Part shown: piece by piece, positions 10,720-22,552 of the stretch
How the letters are laid out: each line of letters begins with the position of its first letter
Numbering within the stretch: position 1 is the stretch's first letter
Assembly: GCF_023898315.1 (NCBI RefSeq)
Contig: NC_064622.1
Location: 275,147,503-275,211,502, forward strand
Source of the DNA: Schistocerca nitens
Lineage: Eukaryota; Arthropoda; Insecta; Orthoptera; Acrididae
Direction of reading: 5' to 3'
DNA length: 64,000 bases
Notes under the pieces: model-generated
Databases searched by the model: none
What the model was told of the DNA's origin: nothing
The model's input: only the letters and a program-made list of their open reading frames with translations
Translations under genes and position numbers: made by a program

Positions 10720-12640
10720 AGCCTGTAAGAGATGAGACAACGAGTCGGCGACAAGGTGTCGGACGTTCAGGCCGCGCCAGAGAACGTGGGATAGACGGAG
10801 ATATGTGGCAGGCCTGATGACGCAGTACAGTGGTGTAGCAGGCACAAGTATTTCGGAGCACACACTGCTGAACATGGATCTCCGCAGTGGACGACACCCA
10901 ACGTATTCCATATTGATACAACGATGACATCAGTTATGTTTGCAGTGGACGTCGGATTATCGCGATTGGACCGTGGATCAATGTAAACGTGACGCTCCGT
11001 CAGATAAATTACGATTCTTATTACACCAGGTCGATCGTCGAGTAGGGATACGTCGTTATCTCGGCGAACTGTTGTCCAAAACATGGATCACTCCACGATC
11101 GCTGAGCTGTGGGAGCAGTATTATGCCGTGGGAAACATACACCTGGGCTGCCATGGGCCCTGTGGTAGTAATCGACATGACAGCTGTGACCACGTGGACA
11201 TCCCTTTACGCATCACGTCCTCCCCGATGGCGACGTCTTCTTCCAGCAGAACAGCTGCTCGTGTCGCGAGACCACGGTCGTGCTACAATTGTTTGAAGAG
11301 GGTGATATTAAATTCACGTTGATGTCTTGGCCACTGCTCACTGTGGAAGAATTATCCGAATGGTTCGGAAATCGGTACCTAAGATGTGCATGTGCAGACA
11401 AACAAATGATAAGAATTTCAGCAAATTTGGATGATTCAACAGAAAGAGCTTCGCAAATTGAGCAAGTTAATAACGCGTTGGTCCATCTCTGGTCCTTATG
11501 CAAGCAGTTATTCCTCCTCATATTGAGTCCTAGAGTTGTTGGATTTCGTCCTGAGGGATATCGTGCCAAATCCTGACCAGTTGGCGCGTTAGATCGTCAA
11601 AAAATTCCGAGCTAGTTGGAGAGCCCTGCCCATAATACTCAAAACTAACTCAATTGGGGATATATCCGGCGACCTTGTTGGCCAAGGTTGGGTTTGGTAA
11701 GCACGAAAACAAGCAGTAGAAACTCTCGAAAATCGTCGATGTATCGCTGTGCTGTAAGGGAGCCGCGGATGACAAAGGGCTCTAACATGAAATGGCATCA
11801 CAGACCATCATTTCTGATTGCCAGGCCATATGGCGGGTGACAACCAGGTTGGTCTCCCACTGCTGTCCAGGCTGTCTCCAGACACGTCTTCATTGATCAC
11901 TGGGGCACAATTCGAAGCGAGACTCATCACTGAAGACAATTTTACACCTTTCAATACTATTCCAGTCCGAATGTGCCCTATACCGTTGCAAAAAACTTAA
12001 TGATGTATAGAGGTCAACGGTGAACTGTGTCTCTTTCTGTGAACCGCCTATTAGTGGACACTGGAGCACCATTTGCACGTCGGATAGGCGATAATGATGA
12101 ATCCGGGGCTCTGACCGTCTCTCTGACGACTGCACAGTCCTGACTTTCTGTCTTCTCTTTAAGTCGACCGCTTCCTTCTTTGACGCTGTGTTCGGCCATG
12201 GTCCAGCCATTCCTGCCAACATCGTAGAACAGTGGTCTTGCTCTTCTTCAAATGTGGAGTGATTCACCGGTTACTCCAACCGGCTCCTTTACGCCCAACT
12301 ATACATCCTCTCCGAAATGCTGACATCAATGTATATTGTTCACCAGCCTGTCTGCGAGGCACTGGTACTGTCCCACTGAGAACTCGCATGCAGTGTCACA
12401 CATCCACCCATCAGCATCCAAAGTTTACAGTTTTGTGACGATTTGCATATTTCCCTCTTGGCGCGTCTTTTTGTATCGTAGAGTATATCAATGACACTAT
12501 AGAGTGCCAATTCTACATCCACAAACCAGCGACCAGTACACGTGCCACATACCTCCAGAAACTATCAAGAACTTTTCGAATCCATGTCACGCAGAATTTC
12601 TGCTGTATCGTGTTCCAAATGCGGACCAACAACCTATTAA
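10720..12640 (+). pseudogene. Decayed Tc1-like transposase, interrupted by another Tc1
   Basis: Plus-strand catalytic region: SDYRDWTVDQCKRDAPSDK near 10950-11005 corresponds to the DWT...WSDESRF block with the first Asp region damaged. RVGIRRYLGELL and a VFFQQNSCS block (second Asp replaced) follow to about 11337. The C-terminal ending YQELFESMSRRISAV is found only at about 12560-12610. The gap is filled by a minus-strand Tc1 of another family. Many stops and frameshifts; no ends identified. Confidence 0.6.
11338..12520 (-). mobile_element. Tc1-like element, minus strand, decayed
   Basis: The minus strand reads a helix-turn-helix region in pieces (12267-12014) and a first catalytic block KIVFSDESRFELCPSDQ at 11890-11945. 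The third-Asp region WPTRSPDISPIELV lies near 11640-11680. The left end (GAAGAATTATCCGAATGG at about 11345) recurs in inverted form at about 51290-51312, the end of a related Tc1 at 50.6-51.3 kb, which supports it as a true terminus. The right terminus is approximate. The second-Asp region near 11700-11760 looks deleted. Confidence 0.7.
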
Positions 12641-13162
12641 GCAAAATGTGGTAGTGTTCTTGCCATCAGTGTGTCTCAAACGGACGTGAAGAAGAGCAGC
12701 TTTGTAGCGACTCATTTTGCTTTTTGAAACTGTTCAAAGGTGGCATCGCCATCTTAGTATTCGTTTGTTAAAATATTACAGAATTAGTAACCTTTACTTA
12801 TTTGTGCTTTGTCGTTTTAAATTTCGGCTAAGACTTTAAGTTTATTTAAATTCTGTGAAGATGTGGATGGTTCCCAAATTTCTTATACGCTGTTGCCGTA
12901 TCGCATTTTTCAAGCAACAGATGCCTCTGCGATACGTACCAATTTTAAATCTAGTGTTGTCTCCCATCTATATCTAATCACACTCACTCTTAGCCATTGT
13001 TAAGCACCTCTACAATCCTGTACCTAATTTATCAACACTGATTCCTCTGTAATTTTTACAATTCTTCAGGTTCCACTTTTTTGTATAGTCTTAAGCAAAA
13101 TAATTCTAGTCGTAAGGTGTTAGTATATATCTTTCAGTAAATATAAAATATACTGTTAAGCT
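12641..13162. other. No recognisable feature
   Basis: AT-rich spacer with scattered short frames and no repeat boundary I can support. Confidence 0.45.
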
Positions 13163-13852
13163 ACCAACGGAAAATGTTCCTATTGGAGCGCAAAAAAAGG
13201 CGAATATTCTGCTGTTTGAAAGACTGACTGAAAAGTGACGTATCATCTGCCTCATTCTACCATCCTCCAAAAATTTTGTCATGCGAGCATATAGCGCCCT
13301 TTTTAACATGCAACTCATCTCTCATTCTCATAAGGTCTCCTAAATGTTAATCCTCACACTCACTTGACCATCGCTGTAACGCTCTTACCCACCCACTCTA
13401 CTTGCCCTTTCTCACTCACTCATTCAGCCCAACTTATTGTCATTATTCATTTGTGTCTCTCTAGCTCTTGTTTCACAGCAACTGTCTCCCTCGTTCTGTC
13501 CTTCTACTATATACTGTCTTCCTCCTATTCTCTCTTACTGCTAGTATTTCACTCCTTCCCACTGCTTCTTTCTCTTCTCACTGTCACTATCTCTCTCTTC
13601 CTCCTTGTCATTGTCGTAGACCCTGTCTCACTATTACTGACTCTCATCCACTTCCACTTTTTCTTTATTCCGCTCCCACTGGCGCTGTCTCCTTCTCTCT
13701 CAACATAAAAAATCTCGAATATGATCCAGGGCAAATTTTTTTAAGGTGCTGAGGGAGGTAGAATGAGGTAGCTGGCACCCTACATTCAAGTCCTTTAAAA
13801 ATGAGCATGTTCGCCTTTTTTGCGCTCCGTTAGTATCATTTTTCCGCTGGTT
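13163..13852. mobile_element. MITE with ~110-bp inverted ends and CT-rich core
   Basis: The left end ACCAACGGAAAATG...GGAGCGCAAAAAAAGGCGAA is matched by the reverse complement of the right end (ACCAGCGGAAAAATG...GGAGCGCAAAAAAGGCGAAC). A second shared block CCTCATTCTACC lies about 85-100 bp inside each end. The core (about 13370-13700) is a CT/CCT-rich stretch that gives spurious Leu/Ser-rich frames on both strands. No target duplication is clear and no transposase is present. Confidence 0.8.
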
Positions 13853-15391
13853 CTCTTCTCTTCCCTGTCACAGCAGGGCTATCAAAAGGACTTTATGGGT
13901 GAGTAAAATTTTGATAGTTTACTTATGCGAAGCTGAAATAAACCAAAATTACATTTTGTATCTCATACCAGATTTTTCGTGCACAAAAATTTTGCATGTG
14001 CTTCAGTACTACAACACGGGGTTCCCAGAATCCTTTGATATGATTGAGACACTTTACAGTATATTTATCAGTGATACGCCACTTCATAAACCACGTTTTC
14101 GAAACACACCGTGTTATATGTGCCTATTTTACTTGTGTAGGTAGGATAACTATCAACTTCTGTATCTCGGAAATGGATAAGGATATCAAGAAAACTTTCA
14201 TCGTTGCTTCAGATCGGGATCTTAGGAATAAATTATAAGAATTTCAGTCGTTTGTTGTGCATAGTCGTCTTGGAATCTGCGGCTCGGTTTTTCTACGAAA
14301 AAATGGTAAAAAAAACCTTTTTGGTTTTTTTTAGGAACCGCCCATGAACTAATGGTGTCTCCATAAGCCCCTTAAGACCTACCGTAGACCACATCAAATG
14401 CAAAAAGAACCAATCGATATGCTTCGTTTGCGTGAGCAGGAGGAAGTGTGCAATATTCGCACTTTGTCCTTGTACTGTAGGATAGTGGCACTAAAACGAC
14501 ACTTCTGTTGGATGTCCAAATGGTCCCTAACCCAACAGAACCCCAGGTATGAGTCCCGAAAGACCTCCGTTTTTTAAGCGCGGTATTTTGGTGTACATTA
14601 GGTAACGCATGCAGTCGCATATGTACCGATATTTGTCATCTCTAAGATGATGGTTGTCAATCTCTGGAAGATCGGTCATACCAGAAACCTAATTATTAAC
14701 CAGTTTGGATGAGGTAGCTCAGTGATGAATCTGAACTGGAATACCGTATCGACCTGTGGTTTTCGTAACTCACTTTTACGAGAATGTAGCAAAACTTCCT
14801 CCAACTACGTCACGGTCCACTCCGTCCCTCGACCTTGTCAAACTCGATCTCTAATGACCTCGATGGCCACGGGGCATTACACGTTAAAAGTAAAAACAAA
14901 AAAAAGGGACCGATGAAAGTCTCCACTTTGCGTAATCGCGCTCCTTTAGGAGCAGATTAAGAAACTGTTAGAATTAAATATCAGATACATTCCATGACTT
15001 TACAACTATAGGAATGAGTCCCTTTTATGAAAACTTACTCATTTCATGGTGGCGCATGTTGCCCCAACAACCTTTTGACAAAAATTATCAATTTATGAAA
15101 ATGGCTAAAATTTTTTCTTTAAAAAAAGGCTTTTTTCTTGCACATTATGAATTAAAAAATGATGACCTTATAATATAAATCACATGCAAACTGTGTTTCG
15201 CAGGCACTTTCATCACTGGAACAATCAGTGCAATCAGCGATGATCAAATGTCGCATCACTTTATTTTTAATTATTCTTTTCTCACAGTTGCTTGGACGAA
15301 AAACAGACGGAAAGTACCAATACTAACAAACAAGGAAGCCAACAGCTGCCAAAAACAATCCGAATCGCAATCCAAAGCAGAAGTCCGTAAC
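13853..15391. other. No recognisable feature
   Basis: About 1.5 kb with homopolymer A/T runs (14300-14330, 15110-15130) and short unrelated open frames of up to about 80 codons. No transposase, reverse-transcriptase or tRNA-like motif could be read on either strand. Confidence 0.45.
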
Positions 15392-15405
15392 AACAATGTG
15401 GCAGC

Positions 15406-15596
15406 CGGCTGGTGTGGCCGAGCGGTTCTAGGCGCTTCAGTCTGGAACCGCGCGACCGCAACGGTCGCAGGTTTGAATCCTGCCTCGGGCATGGATGCGT
15501 GTGATGTCCTTAGGTTAGTTAGGTTTAAGTAGTTCTACGATCTAGGGGACTGATGACCTCAGATGTTAGGTCCCATAGTGCTCAGAGCCGTTTCTG
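15406..15596 (+). mobile_element. SINE type 1
   Basis: Head with A box TGGCCGAGCGGTTC and B box GGTTTGAATCC, then the type-1 body ending GCTCAGAGCCGTTT. The flanking duplication AACAATGTGGCAGC (15392-15405 and 15597-15610) is 14 bp and perfect. Confidence 0.95.
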
Positions 15597-15801
15597 AACA
15601 ATGTGGCAGCGTCCCCAAGATCGATGGCAAAATGCCGCGAGAGTGAAAGCATACTGACACGACAATAACTTGAATAGAAAGAAACATCTTCAAGTTTCAG
15701 GTCACTAGAAACAAATGAGAAATGGGTGTGAGTTCATCTACCTTAACTGTGACGATTCTAAAAATCCGTCCGCATAGTATTACACAAATCGCTACGTTTC
15801 T

Positions 15802-16002
15802 AAAAATGGTTCAGATGGCTCTGAGCTCTATGGGACTTAACATCGGAGGTCATCAGTCCCCTAGAACTTAGAACTACTTATACCTATCTAACCTAAGGAC
15901 ATCACACACATCGATGCCCGAGGCAGAATTCGAACCTGCGACCGTAGCAGTTGCGAGGTTCCGGACTGAAGTGCCTAGAACCGCTCGACCACCGCGGCCG
16001 GC
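15802..16002 (-). mobile_element. SINE type 1, reverse orientation
   Basis: The reverse complement carries the GGCCGGCCGCGGTGGTCGAG head and a B-box-like GGTTCGAATTC, followed by the type-1 body. The duplication CGCTACGTTTCT lies at 15790-15801 and 16003-16014. Confidence 0.95.
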
Positions 16003-16039
16003 CGCTACGTTTCTGAGAGTTATACATCACTCCAATATA

Positions 16040-17357
16040 CAGGGTTATTACAAATGATTGAAGCGATTTCACAGCTCTACGATAACTTTATTAATTGAGA
16101 TATTTTCACAATACTTTGGACACACATACAAAAACTCAAAAAGTTTTTTTAGGCATTCACAAATGTTCGATATGTGCCCCTTTAGTGATTCGGCAGACAT
16201 CAAGTCGATAATCAAGTTCCTCCCACACTCGGCGCAGCATGTCCCCATCAATGAGTTCGAAAGCATCGTTGATGCGAGCTCGCAGTTGTGGCACGTTTCT
16301 TGGTACAGGAGGTTTAAACACTGAATCTTTCACATAACCCCACAGAAAGAAATCGCATGGGGTTAAGTCGGGAGAGCGTGGAGGCCATGACATGAATTGC
16401 TGATCATGATCTCCACCACGACCGATCCATCGGTTTTCCAATCTCCTGTTTAAGAAATGCCGAACATCATGATGGAAGTGCGGTGGAGCACCATCCTGTT
16501 GAAAGATGAAGTCGGCGCTGTCGGTCTCCAGTTGTGGCATGAGCCAATTTTACATCATGTCCAGATACACGTGTCCTGTAACGTTTTTTTCGCAGAAGAA
16601 AAAGGGGCCGTAAACTTTAAACACGTTAACTTTTGGTGAATTGCGAATTTGCTGCACGAATGCATGAGGATTCTCTACCGCCCAGATTTACACATTGTGT
16701 CTGTTCACTTCACCAATAAGAAAAAATGTTGTTTCATCACTGAAAACAAGTTTCGCACTGAACGCATCCTCTTCCATGAGCTGTTGCAACCGCGCCGAAA
16801 ATTCAAAGCGTTTGACTTTGTCATCGGGTGTCAGGGCTTGTAGCAATTGTAAACGGTAAGGCTTCTGCTTTAGCCTTTTCCGTAAGATTTTCCAAACCGT
16901 CGGCTGTGGTACGTTTAGCTCCCTGCTTGCTTTATTCGTCGACTTCCGCGGGCCACGCGTGAAACTTGCCCGCACGCGTTCAACCGTTTCTTCGCTCACT
17001 GCAGGCCGACCCGTTGATTTCCCCTTACAGAGGCATCCAGAAGCTTTAAACTGCGCATACCATCGCCGAATGGAGTTAGCAGTTGGATCTTTGTTGAACT
17101 TCGTCCTGAAGTGTCGTTGCACTGTTATGACTGACTGATGTGAGTGCATTTCAAGCACGACATACGCTTTCTCGGCTCCTGTCGCCATTTTGTCTCACTG
17201 CGCTCTCGAGCGCTCTGGCGGCAGAAACCTGAAGTGCGGCTTCAGCCGAACAAAACTTTGAGTTTTTCTACGTATCTGTAGTGTGTCGTGACCATATGTC
17301 AATGAATGGAGCTACAGTGAATTTATGAAATCGCTTCAATCATTTGTAATAGCCCTG
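16040..17357 (-). mobile_element. Tc1/mariner-superfamily transposon with clean ends
   Basis: Both ends read CAGGG(T/C)TATTACAAATGAT followed by TGAAGCGATTTCA, then diverge. TA flanks the element at 16038-16039 and 17358-17359. The length of 1,318 bp is normal for a single-gene element. One transposase frame covers most of it. Confidence 0.95.
16157..17188 (-). pseudogene. Transposase with two in-frame stops only
   Basis: A single frame of about 343 codons from the ATG at 17188 to a stop at 16157. N-terminal helix-turn-helix: VQRHFRTKFNKDPTANSIRRW. A second DNA-binding helix region carries RPAVSEETVERV. Catalytic blocks: LVFSDETTFFLIGEVNRHNV (first Asp), FIFQQDGAPPHFHHDVRHFL (second) and WPPRSPDLTPCDFFLWGYV (third). 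The end is RITKGAHIEHL. The frame is broken only by TAA codons at 16688-16690 and 16550-16552, and a few residues seem missing between VNVF and KVYGPFFF. This is one of the best-preserved transposases here. Confidence 0.92.
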
Positions 17358-17359
17358 TA

Positions 17360-17998
17360 CATATATCATGTGTACACTAAGAACTTAATGGGAGCAGTTG
17401 AAAATTGCGTCCTGATCATACCAATGCGGAGACCGTAAACAACATGAACATCGGCAATAGACCAACGATCCTCGTTATTCGGTCACCGAGGTAACATTAA
17501 AAGTTATAGCTTCTTATGTGCTGCAAAGATTAATTACTGAATAAAATATATTAATATTCAAGGAAGAAATGGTACATTATGCTTTAGATTTAGGACTCTT
17601 GGAACGCATTTCCAGCCGTAAGTCCATAGTAGTCTGTCAGGGATCGTTTTCGGTAGTTTGTCGCCATTTAGCAAAACCACCCTGTAGAGAATTATAGAGT
17701 AAGAACAACAGAGAGCCTATAACAAACAAATCGACCAGAGCAAAGAGTCGAGTGGAAAACGTAATAATTTTTGCCAATAATGAATGGAGGTGCGTGAGAC
17801 GCGGTCAATGTGTGACAGACTGACCAAGGAAATTCTTTACTGAATTTCGAGAGATAACAAGGGTCCAAGACGATGACGCAATGGAAGGTGGGTAATGATA
17901 GCAGAAAACAAACAGAAGTAAGACGGATATGTATCGCTGACTGCAGTAACGCCCAGTACGACCTAGAACGTTATTCAGTAGTGCATGTCAAATGTCAC
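17360..17998. other. No recognisable feature
   Basis: Spacer between a transposon and a microsatellite. Only short frames without motifs. Confidence 0.45.
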
Positions 17999-18026
17999 TT
18001 GACGACAACGATGATGACGACGGCGA

Positions 18027-18061
<35 letters not shown>

Positions 18062-18323
18062 ATTATGACGACGACAGTGATGATGACGACGACGACGATG
18101 ATGACGACGACGACAATGATGACGACGACGACGACGATGATGACGACGACGACGATGATGACGACGACGATGATGACGACGACGACGATGATGACGACGA
18201 CGACGATGACGACGACGACGACGACGACGACGACGATGATGACGACGACGACGACGATGACGACGACGACGATGATGACGACGACGACGATGACGACGAC
18301 GACGACGACGACGACGACAATGA

Positions 18324-18356
<33 letters not shown>

Positions 18357-18384
18357 TGATGACGACGACGATGATGACGATGGG
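17999..18384. repeat. GAC/GAT trinucleotide microsatellite
   Basis: About 385 bp made almost only of GAC and GAT triplets, often as GACGATGAT or GACGACGAC. It opens several frames at once (poly-Asp and poly-Thr/Met on the plus strand, poly-Ser and poly-Val on the minus strand), which shows these frames are composition artefacts and not genes. Confidence 0.98.
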
Positions 18385-19839
18385 TTTGGTAGTGATGAAT
18401 GCAAGCCGAAGTGGAAACTTAAAATACTTACACATCTCGAAGCCTAAAATGTGTCTCTTAAGCTGCCAGCAGTACATAATCCTATCCTGAAGAAATTGGA
18501 GCACTTTTCCTCGCATTCTGCCAGTCACCATACGGTGTATGGTGGAGGGAACGTGTGGTACTACTACCATCCCGATATCATTTCTCTTTCTCTTGAATTC
18601 AGTGTTGATTGTATTTCAGGTAGCCTCGGTTTTCCGTCTTGAACTAACTATAATTTAATTAAAGAGAATTACACAAGACTCATTTCGCTTTTATTTATAA
18701 AGCGTCAGTATTACAATCTGTAATACTGTTTAGAGTGAGAAACACATATAACTTCATTTTACAAAGGTAAGTGTAAATAACACAAATTCAGTGTAAGAAA
18801 TACTGCAGAAAGGCAAAAACTGCCAAGTGTATATGTGAAACGAAGTCTTTCGTCGTTAACCGTTGCTAGCAAGAAGGGAAGAAGCACTGATTTTGAGAAT
18901 ATGTAAACAAATACCAATTACCAAGGAAGATTCATAAATAAAAGCGAAACTGCAGTAAGCTCAGGACGGAAAACCAATAATAAATTATTTTAACAGCCCC
19001 TGCGGAAGATGGCCATGCAAACAAACACATTGATTGTATTTCATTACTAGCAAGAAGAGAAAGAGGAATTACATTAATGGCGAGAGCCGAGGCGGAAATC
19101 GGCGTAATCAGTGATTGCTGGCTCGGTACTAACAGAGCGATTCAGGACCGCGAGAAGAAATATCATGCAATGCCAGCACTTGCTTTGCATTGGAATACTT
19201 CTTCAAAAAGTATCTGACTTCGTTACTGGAACCTAGAGGAAATGCAGACTTTTTAGTGGCCATGCTATTTGCATTCAGGGCTGCAGCGATCAATAGCATC
19301 ACCGTATCAATAAAGTCCAACTTAGCTTGACACTCACCCATAAAAGGGCTGCAGGAACATTTAAAAATAAAATTAGGGCAAGAAATAATGATAAAACTAA
19401 TGGAAAATATTGTATGTTTCAAATAATAACTGTTACCGGTAATCTAATAAATACAAATAAAATACGAGAGTACCTTTTGCTGGTAGTTTAAACACAGAAG
19501 ACCAGCTAGGAAAAGCTCATGGAGGTAGAAAAAGAACGGAGGTGGCGCTGGTCACAAAATTGAGGCCGATGTCCTCCATCTTAACTAGTCCAAAACATTA
19601 GGTACACCTCATTCATACCCCCCCCCCCCCCCGAATAATTTAAGAAAATTATTAGTTATATTATGCTTTGTAAAATCACAAAATTGTGTTGGAATTTTTT
19701 ATTATCCTTGTTTGACTATAGTTACCTTTAAAAATACATTCAGTAATGAGTTAAAACAAATAATTATTATGGTAGTAAGCATGTTAACTGAAAGCGAGTG
19801 GTGTGAATCATGATAGTTATAAGGTGCTGCGGGCACACT
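18385..19839. other. No recognisable feature
   Basis: About 1.45 kb. A 97-codon minus frame (19422-19129) has no motif I recognise. A run of C occurs near 19618-19632; runs like this sit near the ends of some hAT elements, but no matching right end was found. Confidence 0.4.
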
Positions 19840-19995
19840 TAGAATTTGTCCCGGTGCGCGAACCTTCGGGTAAAGTCTGGCGCCGGCGGGCCAGCGCTGC
19901 GACCGCGGCGACATCAAAAGGACTGGAGCAGAAGCGCCTGGAACCGTCCGCCTCACGTCGCCTTGACGTTTCGCGGCGTTACGACGCCGGGGCTG

Positions 19996-20031
19996 TATAA
20001 AGAACACCTTGCTATCGCAGTCATTCAGTGT
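19996..20031 (+). promoter_or_regulatory. TATA box plus arthropod initiator upstream of the hAT gene
   Basis: TATAAAG at 19996-20002 is followed by TTCAGTG at 20024-20030. The A of TCAGT (20027) lies 31 bp after the first T of the TATA box, the canonical spacing for an arthropod TCAGT initiator. The start codon of the hAT transposase follows at 20160, giving a leader of about 130 bases. The 150 bp upstream are GC-rich, unlike the surroundings. Function is inferred from motif and spacing. Confidence 0.65.
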
Positions 20032-20159
20032 GGATAGTTTCGTTCAGTGCATCCTGCAGACGTGTTTAGTGTTCTGACATTAGTGTCTAGTGGAATATTT
20101 TATGACTATATTTTATTCATTTACTTTAGTCTCTTAGTGTATTGTGAACTAAGTTCGCA

Positions 20160-22295
20160 ATGGATAAATTTGCTAACAAAAAGGAGCGCTTGGAAGATGA
20201 TGATACTGCAAGTCAACCTCCAACAGTTATTGTGTCGTCTATTGTTTCGTCGTCTTCAAGCGAGAACCGTTCACAGCCGAAAGGGATGATCATTTCAGAA
20301 GTCCTGGTTGATCAAATATACATGGCTAAAATATGAAGCATCTACCGAAAAAGTATTTTGCAATACCTGCAAAGAGGCAGATGCTAAAAATCACTACAAT
20401 TTTCTTCAAAAAAGAAGATGCATTTACTTTCGTAGAGTTTTCTAACTGGAAAAAGGATTTGGAAAAATTACGTCTTCATGAAAATACGTTTACGAATAAA
20501 GAAGGTGTTCTGAAACTAAATTCTATCACTAACCGAAGTGTGGCCTCCCAACTGAATGAACAGTTAGATAGTGATATGAAGAAAGGCCGTTTAGCTCTTG
20601 AGAGAATTTTTACTACCGTGCAATTTCTATGTCGACAAGGACTAGCAATTAGAGGGCACGAAGACATAAACTCAAATATTTTTCAATTGTTGGAACTCTG
20701 AAAGAATGACATACCTGTATTTAAAAGATTGGTTAGGGCGTTCAGGGTATAAGTTGACGTCCCACGATATTCAAAACGAAATCATTGATATACTAGGAAA
20801 GTCAATGTTGAGAAAGGTAATGGCTTCAATCAAGAAGACTGGACATTTTTCTACCATGGTTGACGAAACAAGTAGTTCTTTGATTCATTTTGTATTCGTA
20901 CTGTGGATGATTCCTTAATTATGAACGAAGACTTTATTGGCTCATACGGGACCTCCAACACTGAATCAAAAACTCTGTTTAGTATTTTAAAAGACGTTTT
21001 TGCTCGTCTTGATTTGTCAATGGATAACTTAACAGGACAGTGCTATCATGGTGCCTTTCATATGAGAGATAAGTTCAAAGGACTAAAAAAGTTAGTTTTG
21101 GATATACAACAAAAAGCACATTATGTGCACTGCACTGCTCACGGTTTAGACATGACAGTTGTAGGCAGTCTCCGCCATCTCATGTCTGTGAGGGATATTA
21201 TGGCTTTAGCCAAGAACTTAACAAACACGGTAAGGGAATCCAACGAAAGGATGGGACTTTCCAGAAGCATACGCTGTGAGAGCGCCGACGACCAAGCTGG
21301 TCTACAATCCCTTTGTCCGACTCGGTGGACTATGCGAGCTTCTAGTATCTTGAGAATATTGAAAAACATTAAAGAACTTCTAGTGTGTTTGGAAACATTT
21401 TCTGCAGAGGACAAAACAGAGACAGGTTACAAATCTGCAGGCCACCTTGAGTCAATGTTACAATTCAAGACTTATTTCTTTTTACGTCTTTAATGCCATG
21501 CAATGAACCCAGTAGAGGATGTCAATGAAAAAATTCAATGCCCTCACCTAAGTGTTGCTGATCTGGAAAAAATATATGAGGGCTTGATTTGTATATTGAA
21601 TGGAAGTGGTAGTTCTGAACACGTTTGGGAATTGTGTTTAAAAGAAAAACTTTCACAAGTTGATGATCCTTCGCTTCCTCGGAATTGGAGTACACCAAAG
21701 AAGTATGAAAACGCCGAAGGCAGCTCACCACACACTTTCAAAACCCAAAAGGAATACTACAAATCTAGTTACACTAAAGTTTGTGAAACGGTGCAATCTT
21801 GCGTTACTGAGCAGTTTGCTTCACATAGGTAATTGCAGTTGAACAATAGTGCTTGTTTTTAGGAAACATAGGTGAAACAAATTTGAAAAAATTAACTGAG
21901 TTTTTGAAAAATGACCAAGACATTGAGAGACTTAGCTTACACTTGAATGTGTTAGCCGATATCGCTAATAAAAACAACTGGTCTTAAAAAACATGCATGA
22001 TGTAAGAAAGTACATTACACAAGAGCCTGCAGTCGGAGAAATTTTATGTGAAGTAGTGAAGTGCATTAAGGTCCTCCAAGTAGTTCCAATCACGACAGCA
22101 ACAGCAAAACGGTCATTTAGCGCCCTTAGACGTCTGAAGTCATATATCCGATCAACAATGGGACAGAAGCGATTGAACAACTTGGCTGTTCTTCATGCCC
22201 ACCGAGATGTTTTGGACGAACTGGATATCCGACCAGTCATCAACGACTTCATATTCAGTAATCCAGTCAGACGGTCGACATTTGCACATTTCTAA
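20160..22295 (+). pseudogene. hAT-family transposase (ZMYM1-like), frameshifted
   Basis: The ATG at 20160 begins MDKFANKKERLEDDDTASQP. The TTF-type zinc finger region (WLKYEASTEKVFCNTCKEA, about 20315-20380) is in another frame, then FSNWKKDLEKL follows in a third. RNase-H-like catalytic region: FSTMVDETSS (about 20848-20877), MDNLTGQCYHGAFHMRDKFK, AHYVHCTAHGLDM and CPTRWTMRAS. A stop and frame change fall near 21490-21510. The C-terminal dimerisation domain VVPITTATAKRSFSALRRLK (about 22082-22141) is clear and ends near 22295. At least four frame breaks make it inactive. The element's terminal repeats and 8-bp duplication were not found. Confidence 0.88.
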
Positions 22296-22372
22296 AGTCA
22301 CTCTAGCCCTAATAATGACATTTAGAGCAATATTAAAAATGTTTATAAAATAGAGAATTAAATACTTACATA

Positions 22373-22552
22373 ACGGCAAATTTTCAGTTTCGCATAACCA
22401 TTCTGCACACACCCATTCCACTGCCGGAACACTTCGTCCAACACGAGCAGCAATATCTCAGGCGGATGCACCACATCCTCTCATGCCAATAATGCGCCCT
22501 TTTTCGAACTCACTGATTTGACGGTATGGCTCGCTCATACGTCTGCGGGACA
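22373..22552 (-). pseudogene. Tc1-like transposase N-terminus fragment
   Basis: The minus strand reads MSRRRMSEPYRQISEFEKGR at 22552, then IIGMRGCGAS, a stop, DIAARVGRSVPAV. This matches the paired helix-turn-helix start of Tc1-like transposases and resembles the start of the enzyme at 24679-25005. Only about 60 codons remain, lying directly after the hAT relic. Confidence 0.65.

Noticed and set aside
11213..11576. Overlapping 98- and 118-codon frames as genes
   Set aside because: They are readings across the junction of two Tc1 relics and do not match a transposase in those frames.
13364..13752. Leu/Ser-rich frames as a membrane protein
   Set aside because: They come from the CT-rich core of the MITE at 13163-13852.
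15406..15596. Functional tRNA genes at the tRNA-like heads (here and at the other SINE copies)
   Set aside because: Each is followed by a conserved non-tRNA body and flanked by a target-site duplication; the heads have mismatched stems. They are SINEs.
17992..18570. Long open frames (113-205 codons) on both strands of the GAC/GAT array
   Set aside because: They consist of poly-Asp, poly-Thr/Met, poly-Ser or poly-Val produced by the trinucleotide repeat in every frame; no independent coding evidence.
19129..19422. 97-codon minus-strand frame as a conserved exon
   Set aside because: No motif recognised, no splice-site pattern that fits, and located among repeats.
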